In this document: positions 1 through 10,460 of the stretch, piece after piece | Layout: each line of letters opens with the position of its first letter | Numbering within the stretch: position 1 is the stretch's first letter | NCBI GenBank assembly: GCA_037349315.1 | Contig: JBAIAC010000057.1 | Location: 3,844,001-3,908,000 of the forward strand | Direction of reading: 5' to 3' | From: Chelydra serpentina | Lineage: Eukaryota > Chordata > Testudines > Chelydridae | DNA length: 64,000 nucleotides | The notes under the pieces: model-generated | Told to the model about the DNA's origin: nothing | What the model saw: only the letters and a program-made list of their open reading frames with translations | Databases searched by the model: none | Made by a program: the position numbers and the translations under genes

Positions 1-1174
1 CTCCCAGCTGGCAGCTTTTAGCAGCACTGGGTTCACTGCTGACACCAACAAAACCCGAGAAGACCATTATTTTAACAAGCTGCTCCCTGTCGCGGAGGGG
101 AAGGGAACGGACTTGCGAAGGACCTGCTCACTCACTCACCTCTCCTTTTCCATCTGTAACACGGTATTCCCCACCCCAGTCTCTCAGCGCGGGAAGTTAT
201 TACTTATTTACAGCAGGGCTTCAATATTTAATTGAGCTGCAGCTGTCTGTTCCCAATGCAGATTTTACCTCTCTCCATTCCGCTGTCTGGCTTCGCCGGG
301 AGAACTCTCCTCCTCCTGCCCCAGAGATCAACTTCTATAAACTCACATCCCAAGCAGCCCCCCATGCCCATGCTTCTGGCTGAGTGAAGCATTTGCTACA
401 ATACCCCAAATCTGTGCTCCCCCCCCCCATCATCCTACTCCCGCTACTACTCCATGCTACTAGACTTTAATCCCTTCCTGCCTATTGTTCACTGCCTCGC
501 CAGCACTCTTCTATTCTTTACCACAGGCATTTGACCCACAGACGCCAGTTGCTTCCAGAACATTTGAGCCTGCAAACCTCTCGGTTTTCACAGAGAAATA
601 CTGGCCAACTCTCCCAGGTTCGGCGCAGCCTTAGCATCTAATGGGAGGCAGCTTACAGGACGGGTTGAAGCCCTAGAAAGAAGCAGACATGCTCTTTTCC
701 GTTTCTCCTTTGGGATCCCGACACTCAGGAGGAACAGCAGCGGGACATGGAACACATAGTCTCTGGGTAGCTGGTCCCAGCTCAGCAGTGGGCAGAGTTT
801 GTTATCATCTCATGGCCGGCTCTTCAAAGGCCGGCATGAAACAAGGGCTCAGATCTGGGCTGTCTTGGAAGAGGAGCCAGAGAATGGGTTGACCTGCCCA
901 ACCCTAGGGTTCAAGGATGGGGCACTGGCGAGGTGCCTTTACATGGTACGAGCCCCACCTGGGCAATGGCAGGGTCTCATCAGCTCACATCCCACCCCTG
1001 CCTCCACAGGGACCATCTCCCCACCAGCAGGGACCCACTGCTACTGTGCAGTAGGTGGGGGAAGCTGAATGTAGGGCTTGGATCCAGGAAGACGTAAGGT
1101 AGCATGAAACAAAACAGGGAGCTCTCAATGCACCAGCCCAAGAGAAGGGGGAAACTTTGGGGGGGGCTGTTTAC
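1..1174. other. Unassigned non-coding sequence
   Basis: No recognisable gene or repeat family. The short open frames here overlap one another on both strands and show no domain. There is a short poly-C run near 421-428. The stretch around 180-300 is AT-rich next to CAGCTG-type motifs and looks like unique sequence, but nothing specific can be assigned. Confidence 0.5.
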
Positions 1175-1550
1175 TAGGGTGACCATATTTACCCAAACAG
1201 AAACCGGGACACCGTGCGAGGCAGGCCCGAGGTCCCCTGCCTTCTGCCTCCTCCGTGCACGGGGTCGGCCCGAGACCCCTTGCCACCCACCCGTGCAGGG
1301 TTGGTCTGGCCCAAGCCGCTTTCCCGAGCCCTCCCTCCCTTCCACTCAGGGCTAGTTGCTGCTCTCCTGCCTCCACCCCACACGTTCCTCGGTGCCCCGC
1401 TATGGCTCACGCCCCACTTTTTGGCAAAACCAATGAGTTGGCAAGAGCAACATGGGAGAAATGTCGAGTTTTGCCAAAAATGTTGGGACGGCCGGGACAG
1501 GGCTTAATAAAGGGACTGTCCCGGCCAAACCGGGACATATAGTCACCTTA
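1175..1550. mobile_element. hAT-type MITE, long TAGGGTGACC family copy
   Basis: Starts TAGGGTGACCATAT and ends ATAGTCACCTTA, which form imperfect terminal inverted repeats. It is flanked by near-identical 8-bp sequences, CTGTTTAC at 1167-1174 and CTGGTTAC at 1551-1558 (7 of 8), as expected for a hAT target duplication. Just inside the ends are complementary CCGGGACA and TGTCCCGG motifs. The 376-bp length is about three times that of the two short copies at 37908 and 47581, so it is a longer subfamily. It is non-autonomous: no transposase is present. Confidence 0.8.
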
Positions 1551-2535
1551 CTGGTTACCCAAGCCAGGGAGGTGAAGCCCCCCACATTTTCAGAAGAGGG
1601 GGATACATACTCCTCCCAGTGGCCCTCCCCCCATATCCTGAGAGCACCTGATTCAGCTGTATGCAGGGATGGACGGCAGAGTCATGAGCCACCCCAGGGG
1701 ACCTGCCATTGCACTGTGCATCTGTTCTTCAATGCAGGATTGGATGCTGCCGTAGATTGGTTCCACTGAGAACTCACGCTCGAGCTTGGTGAGTTTAACC
1801 CCTGTCCCTGGTCGGCAGAGGGTTACAAATGCTTCTCCCCACTCACCCCTAATTCTCCGCTTGTTTCCCAATCAGTTCATTTGTATTGTGCAAGGGAGGA
1901 CGGGAGGGGACAGGGAGGGATTTGTTTCATGAGGCATCACTGATCCATGGGACTTTCATTTACTCAGCAATCAAGAAACACTCTACACATCAGGTGACAC
2001 ACAACGCCCCATAAAGATTTCCAGAGTCAACAAAGGGCAAAGCCATTTAATTCCACGCTAATATAAAGGAGAGAGACCAAAAGACTTTTCAGAGGGAACA
2101 ATGAGGCGCAATTATGCTTATCTTGATCATTTGGGTGAAATTCTGCAACTCTGCAGCCTGGGCGCCAATAATCAGTTAATTTCACAGAGTCTTGATGACA
2201 TACTAGAAAGATGTAGATGTTCTAATTACTCTGGTGAATACAGGGGTGCCGCAGGAGATGCACAAAATATCCAAGTAGCTATTAAGGAAACACGAACAAG
2301 GACAGAGGGCTTGCAAGCTCTATAAAAGAGCAGGGCAGAAGAAATACAGCTGGTGACCCCTTTATTGCCCAGTCTGAACAGGTTTTGGGGCCTCCAGCCT
2401 GGGAGAGGTTTAGATTCAGCAGCTCAAGAAGGACAAGTGATGTGGGGTGGATTGAACAGGACCCAACATGAAATTCAGCCACATCTTCAAGCAAACCTCT
2501 GTTAATAGTGTTATGGTAACACCTCTGGCTCACGG
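1551..2535. other. Unassigned non-coding sequence
   Basis: No repeat family or gene recognised. A 74-codon open frame at 2101-2325 has no recognisable motif and no splice or promoter context. The 1960-2110 part is AT-rich and looks unique. Confidence 0.45.
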
Positions 2536-2539
2536 CCCC

Positions 2540-2745
2540 GTTGTGCTAAGTATTGGACATACCAATGTCAAGAGACAATCCTTGTCCCACAGAGCTTACA
2601 GTCCCATTAGATGGTGGGTGGGAAGGGACGTGGGTGAAGCAAAGAGCCCAAGGCCAAGCAGCAGATATGTGGCTGAACCAGGGATTGAACCCAGGTCTCC
2701 TGCTTCCTAGTCCAGTGCCAGAGCCACCTGACACCCCTTTCCTCC
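2540..2745 (-). repeat. tRNA-headed MIR/CORE-SINE-like element, antisense
   Basis: Read on the minus strand this carries the tRNA-like head (B-box-type GGGTTCAATCCC, seen here as GGGATTGAACCC at about 2682), the following 'agccacata' core and an 'actgtaagctctgtggga' tail segment (plus-strand cccacagagcttacagt, about 2586-2602). It has the same general organisation as the other SINEs in this window. The ends are diffuse and no target duplication was found. Confidence 0.65.
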
Positions 2746-2827
2746 CAATCTTTAAGCATATTTCATCAGCCATTAAAGAAAACAGGATAACATTTTGGTT
2801 TCCGGGGCTGGCAGCCCTGCTGAGGTA

Positions 2828-2945
2828 ACTTTTGTGCATAAGCTTTTGTGGGTGAATACCCATCCGACGAAGTGGGTATTCACCCACGAAAGCTTATGCT
2901 CCAATATGTCTGTTCGTCTATAAGGTGCCATAGGACTCTTTGTCA
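2828..2945 (+). mobile_element. Penelope-like element fragment with inverted termini and hammerhead-like hairpin
   Basis: Two arms, 2836-2862 and 2873-2899, are inverted copies matching at 26 of 27 positions. The right arm continues into sequence reading toward 'aaggtgccataggactc', typical of one end of reptile Penelope-like elements as I recall them. Within it is a hammerhead-like order: CCGACGA (2864-2870, where CTGATGA is expected), a 6-bp stem GTGGGT/ACCCAC with loop ATTC, GAAA (2888-2891), GCTTATGC, then TC (2900-2901). Inverted terminal fragments are common in Penelope-like elements. Family assignment is from memory. Confidence 0.65.
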
Positions 2946-3674
2946 CAATCACCAGTGGGTTGCACCTGCACTTTTGATTTGCCCTGTATTCTCGCAATAC
3001 CAGTTCTTCGCCCCTCCCCGCACTCTGCCCCCACTCGTGTTTGGTTCTGGGTCAGTCCTCGCACGCCTCCACTGCAAACAGCATCTGTGTCCTTCGGATG
3101 TTTACTCTCTGCTCCCAAGCGGCTGCTCATGGCCTACTTACTACTTCCCAGTGGCCCGGAGAGTGAGGAAAAGAACAACTGCCTCCCCACAGCAATGTCA
3201 TTAAGCTCCAGGTGGAAGCATTCACTTGCCTGTTCAGAGCGTCGCTCCAGATGGAATTTCTGATTTAATCAAAACCTTTTTTCTTCCAACCAGCCTGAAA
3301 CCCACTTAGAGCCTTGATGGAAGGCTAAAAAAACCCCCGACTAATAGGATACAGATTCCTCACCCCGGCCCTTCCTCAAGTCTGTCAGTAGCAAGACCCT
3401 TTCAAATGAATACACGCTCAAGGACTAAAGCCTGTGAAAATGAATAGGAACTCTGGCCCCGGCTAGTGAAATGCCGTGATTACCAGCCCTGTCAGAAGAA
3501 TAAGGGCCTGCTAAATGGTTGGTCTTATGACAAAGCTTCCCCGCTAGGGTGTCTGAGGTAGAGACAGCCTGTTAATGGAGCAGCATGTGAGGAGGCTACA
3601 GGGTTTCATCATGGGGTGCTGATCTCTACAGCTGCTTCTTCAAAAGGTTTCACAGCAGAAAGGTATGTGCAGGA
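2946..3674. other. Unassigned non-coding sequence
   Basis: No gene or repeat recognised. The sequence around 3260-3560 looks unique and moderately AT-rich. Confidence 0.4.
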
Positions 3675-3890
3675 GGTCTGGCCTAGTGACCAGGGCAGTG
3701 GACTGAGAGCTGGGAGACCCGAGTTGTACTCCTGGCTCCCCTCCTGGCCTTAAGCAAGTGCTTTGTCCAGCAATTTTCCCAAAGTCACACAAGGAATCTG
3801 TGGCAGAGCTGGGAATCAAATCCATATCTCCCGAGTTCCAGCCCTGTGCTGCATGACCATCCTGCCTCTCCGGTAGGCGTTTGGAAGGCA
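3675..3890. repeat. Two SINE heads in opposite orientation
   Basis: The left part (about 3680-3760) reads in the plus direction: 'ctagtgacc...ggcagtggactgagagctgggagaccc', the tRNA-like head, followed by 'aagcaagtgctt', the core. The right part (about 3780-3880) is a minus-strand SINE head: 'cccaaagtcacacaaggaatctg', 'gcagagctgggaatcaaat', 'ccagccctgtgct'. The two heads converge, which suggests insertion of one SINE into another or a rearrangement. Confidence 0.65.
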
Positions 3891-5149
3891 AGAGGTAACT
3901 GGTATAGCAATGATACATGCAGGTAAGTGCACAGCCGAGTATGTGATATGGCAAAGGTAGGCAAATATATTACTACTATGCATGGATGGATACAGGTGAT
4001 GGATTAGTTCCATGTCAATTTCAAGCCAGAGCCTTCAAAGAGTCACCCATCTCGAACCAGAAATGCCATCGCTGCAAATGTAGACGCCAAAGTTTGCTCA
4101 GCCTTTGAAGCCCTTAAAGAACTTTCCTTCTGGATATCGCTCTTCAAATGTATCCTTCCCAAATCCAGCGTCAATTCCAATTAGAAAAAGAAAGGGCCTC
4201 TGCAAGGATATGGCCCACTGACCGTACTCTTATAACCACGTAAACAAAACCTGTCCCATTGCTCAGCTATACCTCTCATCATCTCACTAAAGCTGGGCAA
4301 TTTGATCTGACTGATAGTTTGAGACAAGGTTACACACTGGCCCTTTGCATTCAGGACCCAGGAGAAATAATTATAGCTCCATAAGGGACAAGGGAGGGCG
4401 GGGAGGAAGAAAAAAAAAAATGAGACGAGGCAGGCTCTTGAACACAATGAGAAGGGATTTTCCCCATGTGGAGTCAGGTGGAACTAGGTGAGGTGATGGG
4501 AGAAGACAGGGGAACACAGGGTAGGTGATTAAATGAAATTAGAATGTGGTAAATTCTCAAAGACCATGGCATGAAATACAGTTGAACAGAGCCTTGCCAG
4601 GGGAGAGTGTTCATCTCTTTGGCCCCTTTTGATTGGATCAGCTCGCTTCCTGCATTATTATTTGTGTGGAAGTAGCGCCTAGCAACCCAAATCCTGGACC
4701 AAGCCCCCTTGATGCCAGGCATTGTATGAATGGAATGAGGGGCCGGTTCCTGCCCCCTGGAGCACACATCCGGTGGGTTTATTCACTTCATGGCTTTTCA
4801 GGGGAAAAAAAAATAGGCCACCCCCTTGCGGGAGAAAAAGGGGGAAGTCTTATTTTTGTTGGGCAGGAGAGGAATGGGGAAAAAAAAAGCAGCAAAAGTT
4901 TAAAAACAATCCCATGAAGCTGCACGGTTATTAATATTTATTACACAAAGTTGCATTGATATTACTGCAATTATTAACATCACATAGAACCATAGCATTA
5001 AGTATTAAAATCACAGTGTAACACTGCATTACTATTAACACAACCATTCATTTATAAAACAAGTAATATTAATATCTTATGATTTCCTGCATTTTGTCCC
5101 CATAAAAATAAATATTTGGGGAGAGTTATCGCCTGGAGCAAACCACAGT
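3891..5149. other. Unassigned, partly AT-rich sequence
   Basis: No gene recognised. A-rich runs occur near 4410, 4806 and 4879. From about 4925 to 5120 the sequence is strongly AT-rich with repeated ATTAATATT-like words but no clear tandem unit. Confidence 0.4.
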
Positions 5150-5240
5150 TATTTAATATTTCTATTACTAGAACACGGAGGAACCCCAATCAAAGATCAG
5201 GACCCTACTGTGCTCAGCATGGAGTTTCCCCTCACAAATC
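5150..5240 (-). repeat. SINE tail remnant, antisense
   Basis: The 'aaccccaatcaaagatcagg' and 'ccctactgtgctcagc' segments match the antisense of the tail shared by the long SINE copies here (compare 51360-51400). Boundaries are uncertain. Confidence 0.5.
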
Positions 5241-5407
5241 AAGCACACAATCAAGGTGAAGCAGTACACAAGCTGATGAAAAAAAAATGGAAAAGGGGGT
5301 GAACGGACAGATTAGAACACCGAGCAGCAACTGCGAATCTCGATTCTCTTTGGTCACGTCTACACCTGGAGATTGTTTGCATAACATTTCCCATTGTGGC
5401 TACCACT

Positions 5408-5669
5408 CAGTAGCGGCGCCAGCCTCTTTGCCGCCCTAGGTGGCGCCTCCGGGAGAAGCTGCTGCCGAAATGCTGCCAAGGACCCTGGCGGCCGAAGAAG
5501 CTGCCGCCGAGGACCCCAGCGTCATTTCGGCGGCAGCTTCTTCAGCCGCCGGGGTCCTCGGTGGCATTTTGAGGACCCCGGCAGCTGAAGAAGGTAAGAA
5601 ATGCCGCCCCCCCGAATCCTGGTGCCCTAGGCGACCACCTAGGGTCACCTAGTGGTAGCGCCAGTCCTG
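5408..5669. mobile_element. hAT-type MITE, CAG...CCTG family, copy 1
   Basis: A 262-bp element flanked by an exact 8-bp direct repeat CTACCACT (5400-5407 and 5670-5677). It begins CAGTAGCGGCGCCAGC and ends GGTAGCGCCAGTCCTG, imperfect inverted repeats with the CAG/CTG termini typical of hAT elements. The interior is rich in GCCGCC/GGCGGC words that can fold on each other. A second copy lies at 14320-14532. No transposase is present. Confidence 0.85.
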
Positions 5670-7289
5670 CTACCACTGCTTCAGTGCCTATGGGGGTAGT
5701 TTCATCAGGAGCACTAAATTCAGCAAGGTGCCACAGGTATTTTACATGCTGCACCATGTAGCCCTGCTCTCACCATCGCAAGCCCTTGTGTGTAGTCACT
5801 ATGGTAGATGTGGCAATTTCCTGGGCAAACCTTCCTGAATTGAGTGCAAGTATCTTAGGAGTTTGCGGTGTTAAAGATGTGAGTGTTATGTATTATTGTG
5901 GGATTGTATGTCGGGGGAGACATGGCCAATGTCAACCCTGGGAAGTGTTTGGGCTTCAAAAGGACTATTTTAAACAATATGCCAGACAAAGTTGAGGGAT
6001 TCCTAGGAAATACCTGGGAGGAAGTGAATGCGAATGACCACCTCTGGTTAATGAAAAGACCCAACCTTTTGAAGCTTTGCCCTGAGGAGGGGACCACTGT
6101 CTGGCTGATTACCTCTGCAGATCAGAGACCCAGACTGTATAAGGGAGCCACTCTCAGATTCATGGGGATGCTGGTTCTGAGCAACAGGCAACTATGAACG
6201 GGTAACCCCAGAAAAAGCCCTTGCTGGGATCTGACGCATTGATCCCAGCCAGAGCCCTTGCTGGAGTTGGGGTGATCTCTGATAAGCTTATTAGCATGCG
6301 TGTAGGCTCTTTGGACTGGTTTTCTTTGGAATACTTTCACCTTAAGAATAAATGTGCTTGCTTAGGAAAAGCTGTGTGGTCCCTTATCACCGTGGGCAAT
6401 TACGTGGAGGAGAAGTAAAGCAGGCCGGCGCAGGCAGTCTGATTTGCTGGGGAACTCAGTATGGGCAGGGAACCATGCAGTCTGGAGAGGAGGGAGAGCG
6501 ATGTGAGTCTCTACCCAAGAGAGGTGATGGCTGGGGAGCTTGAAGCCTGAGTGTAGGTGCCCATGATGAAGCCTAGTGGAGGAATACAGTGGCAGTTGCC
6601 CTGAAATGGTGACGAGCCCAGCAGGGGCTGGTGGCTTCCTGGAATATTCCAAATACAAGCCCAAACTCCACCGCTGCTCTTTGGGAAGCGGTCACTATTC
6701 ACCCACGTAGCCTATTCCCCTCAAAACTAGCCGCTGTCTCCTCTCCCAGTGAGAGGGTATAATCAAGAGATTGTGACTGTACATTTCCCCTTCAGCATGG
6801 TAATCAAGATGCAGGAAACAGGAGACAACAGTACACGGAGTCCTAGCATGCAAGTTCCCTGCGGACAGCATCATAAATCCTGGCACTCTACAAGTTGTAT
6901 TCTGCTGGGCTTTGTCCCAAATCACAACAATGCTTCACACGGAGTCTCTCCTGGTTTGGCAGGAAAATGGCAAAAAATAAAGGGCAGGCATGGTTCCACT
7001 TGTTTGGGTGGGAGAAGAGTCGGCGCGACAGAGGATAAACGAGCCGGCGCTGGGCTTTCCATGCATCTTGAGACCTCTCCGCAAGCAAAGTCAGACGTGA
7101 TTGGCTTTAAAGTTACTTAAAGAAGAATTAGATCCTGTGGACGGTGCCAGCATTCATCGCCTCAGGCTGGCCCAGAAATAGAGCTCCCGGATCCAACCGC
7201 ACAGGGAGAGTGGCTACAAAACAGAAAATGGAAGGTTACCAGACCCACAAGGAGCGACCGCTAAGCCCTTTCCTAAGTCCCGTTCCTTC
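5670..7289. other. Unassigned sequence, possible unclassified repeat at 5880-6440
   Basis: No coding gene supported. The sequence at about 6340-6360 contains AATAAA ('ttaagaataaatgtgcttgc') in a context resembling the end of an LTR or other retroelement that I recall only vaguely from reptile genomes. No terminal repeat pair or primer-binding site was found. The rest, 6440-7289, is featureless. Confidence 0.3.
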
Positions 7290-7500
7290 GGCTCACTTGT
7301 AGAGCGCCTTTCACCCAAGGAGCTCAAATGCTGGGTAAACCTCAACACCCCACGGAAGGAGGTCAGTACCAGTACCTCCATTTTACAGAGCAGTAAGACA
7401 CGCCACAGAAAGGCGAAGAGACTTGCCAAAGGCCACACAGGCAGTAGCAGAGCTGGGAATAAAACTCAGGAGTCTTGAGTCCTAGTCCCTGGCTCTAACA
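7290..7500 (-). repeat. MIR/CORE-SINE-like element, antisense
   Basis: Shows the tail ('tagagcgcctttcaccc'), 'ctccattttacagagcagt', the core ('gacttgccaaaggccacaca') and the head ('gcagagctgggaataaaact', then 'gagtcctagtccctggctc') in antisense order. It is nearly full length. Confidence 0.75.
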
Positions 7501-7534
7501 AGCAGACCAGACTTTCCCAGGAGCCTGAGTCCTG

Positions 7535-7650
7535 CTGACTTTCAGTGATTTCAATGGGAGTTAGGTGCCTAAGGAGCAGAACCTCAAAGGTATTTAGGAA
7601 CCAAAGCGCCCTTGATTTTCAATGAGACGGACATTACTAAATCACTTCGA
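7535..7650. repeat. Fragment of 'TTAGGTGCCTAA' palindromic repeat
   Basis: Contains 'caatgggagttaggtgccta' followed by 'caaaggtatttagg', segments of a palindromic amniote interspersed repeat in which AGGTATTTAGG and GTTAGGTGCCTAA alternate. It is decayed and lacks clean ends. Confidence 0.5.
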
Positions 7651-8155
7651 AAGATTTCAGGTACCTCTGTTCCCCCATCTCTAAAATATGTCTGAGAACA
7701 TCCCCTTCAGGGCAGGGACCACCTCTCACTCTATCTGTACAGCAGCAAGCACAATGTGATTTCTCTGGCAGCAGAAAGTGACTCCTTTATTACTTACCAG
7801 TGTAGCCAATAGTGCACGGGGGCCTTGATTCCTAGGCACTTCCTGAATAGAATGAATTAGAACTAGTAGGATTGCCAGCCCTCACTACTCCATAGCAAGT
7901 CATGTGAGATTTGGCACTTTTCTTAAAGCCCCAGCTCCTGGAGTAAAGGGATTATGTGAAAAATCTCACTTGATTTCATTTCATTTTTAAGTGCGTAGCC
8001 CTTCTGGGGCTAGAAAACATGGCCCGAAAGGCTCAAAAGCCAGAAGGCAAATCAAAAATCCTATTAATCTCTTTTTTGGAGAGGAGGGGGGGGGGGAAGG
8101 GGAAGGGAGAGGTGACAGGGCCCGACTCACGATTATCACAAATTTCAAGTGCTTG
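7651..8155. other. Unassigned sequence with poly-purine tract
   Basis: Starts with a possible repeat-tail remnant (7690-7760, 'gggcagggaccacctctcac'). A G-rich/A-rich tract lies at about 8078-8112. No gene seen. Confidence 0.4.
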
Positions 8156-8360
8156 ATACTGTAAGGTGGCCTAGTGGTTAGAGCAGTAGATTGGGTTTTA
8201 GGACCACTGGGTTCTATTCCTTCCTCTGCTACTGGGTGACCCTGGGCAAGTCATTTCATGTCTGTCCCTCACTTTCCCGATCTATAGTGATAATGATGCT
8301 GATCAACTTTGTAAAGTGCTTTGAGATCTACAGAAGAAAAGGGCTATAGAAGAGCTAGGT
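8156..8360 (+). repeat. MIR/CORE-SINE-like element, sense
   Basis: The tRNA-like head has an A-box-like segment (cctagtggttagagcag) and a B-box-like GGGTTCTATTCC. Then come the core 'gaccctgggcaagtcattt', the middle 'tagtgataatgatgctgat' and the tail 'gtaaagtgctttgagatct'. This is a complete arrangement. It is transcribed by RNA polymerase III in active relatives; divergence suggests it is old. Confidence 0.8.
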
Positions 8361-9373
8361 AGCCCCATGATTGGCATGGATTACTGCACAGAACAGAAGA
8401 GGCTGGACAAAGGAGAGGGTCCCAGGTCTGCAAGGAAATATTGCATTTTATATACTGATTTGCCTCTCGTCTCAGATGAGTAATAGGAATAAAGTCTTCC
8501 ACTTTCCCCTTGTCTCCTGCTGTTTCAAACACCTCCCTCCAGGAGCAGATAAATACGTAATAGAAGAACTTTCATTTCCTTCGTGATCAGGGGCAGGTAT
8601 TTGAGTCTTGATATATTAGCGTTTGATGCTCTGGATAACTGTAGACTTCTGAGGGCCAGAAAGACGACATTAATGCATATGCGTGTCCACTTCTGGGTTT
8701 AATAAAAGCACCGGTGTTTTTAATCTTCTTTCAGCTCTGCCTCCCATTGAATTTCAATACACTGGCGAGACAGAGAACCAACTATACCACCCAGCAGCTT
8801 CTCATTCAGAACTCCTTGGCTAGCAATTCCAACGGATGGGGGAGATGGAGCACAGCCCTGATGCATTTGTTGTCTGCCACCCACGCATAGAATCTATTCT
8901 CACGACAATGAGGATAAGCAAAATTTTCGAGAGTGGCTAAGTGCCTTAGGAGCCTGAGGTTCCTAGGTCACTTAGGTGCCCCACTCGATAGGCTAATAAT
9001 ATCTTCTCCCCCATCAAAGAAGAAGGTGACATGCTCTGCTCCAGCGTGAGGGGGACTGGAGAAAGAGGCTCAGGTTTCATGAGACCCCAGGAGCTACAGG
9101 CCAGGCTGCTCCCAAACACCAGTCTCTTGGCATGTAACACTGGGGTCTATGCATGCTTGTTGAAGATCTTTCCCCTACAACCCTGCTTGCTGCATCACTT
9201 CTTGCTACTGAAACACCAGAATGAGTAGAATTTTGTAAGGTTGCATTAGCCCGATGATGACCCTTATCCAAGTATCGTGATGGAACAGAGATTGTCAAGC
9301 AGCCAGAAAGAGTTGAAATACTAGTAGAATTACAGGAACACCTGGTTGGCTCTGTGGAGATGGAATATGGGAG
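8361..9373. other. Unassigned sequence with a small palindromic-repeat remnant
   Basis: No gene. A remnant of the TTAGG palindromic repeat is at about 8935-8985 ('gtgccttaggagcctgaggt', 'ggtcacttaggtgcccc'). The remainder looks unique. Confidence 0.4.
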
Positions 9374-9585
9374 GTAGTGTTGTCTAGTGGCTAAAGCTAG
9401 GGCCTGGGATTCAGGAGACCTGCGATCTATTCTCAGCTCTGTCACTGGCCTACGGGGTGACCCTGGCCACTTCATGTCTTATCTATAAAATGGGTGTAAT
9501 ATTACTGACCTCTTTTGTTAAAGACTAGGGCACCTACAACTGAAAAGTGCTAGATAGAACTAGGTGGGTTTTTTTCCCTCCCCAA
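9374..9585 (+). repeat. MIR/CORE-SINE-like element, sense
   Basis: Head 'tgtctagtggctaaagctag' and 'gggattcaggagacctg', core 'tgaccctggccacttcatgt', middle 'ctataaaatgggtgtaat', tail 'tgaaaagtgctagatagaac'. It is full length but diverged. Confidence 0.75.
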
Positions 9586-10460
9586 TATCAACCAAAAAAA
9601 ACCCCCTCTCCTAAAGCAAACCAACCAAAAACAGGAAATTGATAAAAAACCCTAAAATCTCCAGCAGACTTTTTACCCTTGAAAGGGGAGAAGTGCCAGA
9701 GATGCCACAAAATCCACGAACAATTCGCTATTGCTATGCATTTGACATGGATTGTGCTTAGATACTATAGGGGTCAGCAGCACCTTGAAACCATACAATA
9801 GAGATCCCAATCATGACCCCATTCTGGTAGGCACTGGCCATATACACTTTGAGGACTACACTAAAAATACTAATAATTGCTATGAAATCCATCAATGTCT
9901 TTTAAACAAAGGAATAAAAGACACAATGCTCCTTATTCCGGCTCCTTTGGTTTCTTATTATTAGTTAATTCCAGGATGGGGGAAGAGGAGGAGAAACCTT
10001 CTAGGTTGTTGCATGGAGCCATATTTCATTCACTCTCCTCTGTCTCTGGCGAATGGCTCAAAGGGATCCAACTCCCTGCAGCTGGCCCAGTGTAGATACT
10101 GAACGTTTCAAATAAAAAACTTCCTTATCTTGCTGGGGAGAGAGCATTGGCTTTTAAATGCGACACGTTCAAACAGAAAATGTTCTTCTTTAGCCTCTGA
10201 AGAGCTTTACACAGAACACAACCTCATGTCTTATTTTCTAACAACAAAAAGAAACTTCTCCAGTGGCTGTATCCTTTTAGGTTTATTTTTAAGTACATAC
10301 ATTTTCCTCCTTCCCTCCCCCACAAGCCCATCACTCAGCACTGTAGCTACACCACCTCCCAAGGCTTTGATCCTCTCAGATGTCATGTTAAGCAGGTTTG
10401 GGCTCAGATCCAAAAGCAAGCGCAGGAAGTGCTGTCAGCAAAGGTAAGGAAATGGAAGGC
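9586..10460. other. Unassigned sequence
   Basis: An A-rich and AT-rich tract at 9590-9660 is followed by unique-looking sequence. No gene or repeat recognised. The open frame at 10130-10447 has no motif. Confidence 0.4.

Noticed and set aside
2101..2325. Possible small exon
   Set aside because: 74-codon frame with no recognisable motif and no clear flanking splice sites.
8156..8360. tRNA gene suggested by A- and B-box-like motifs
   Set aside because: The motifs belong to a SINE head; no acceptor stem or anticodon arm that pairs properly, and the same head recurs in many copies.
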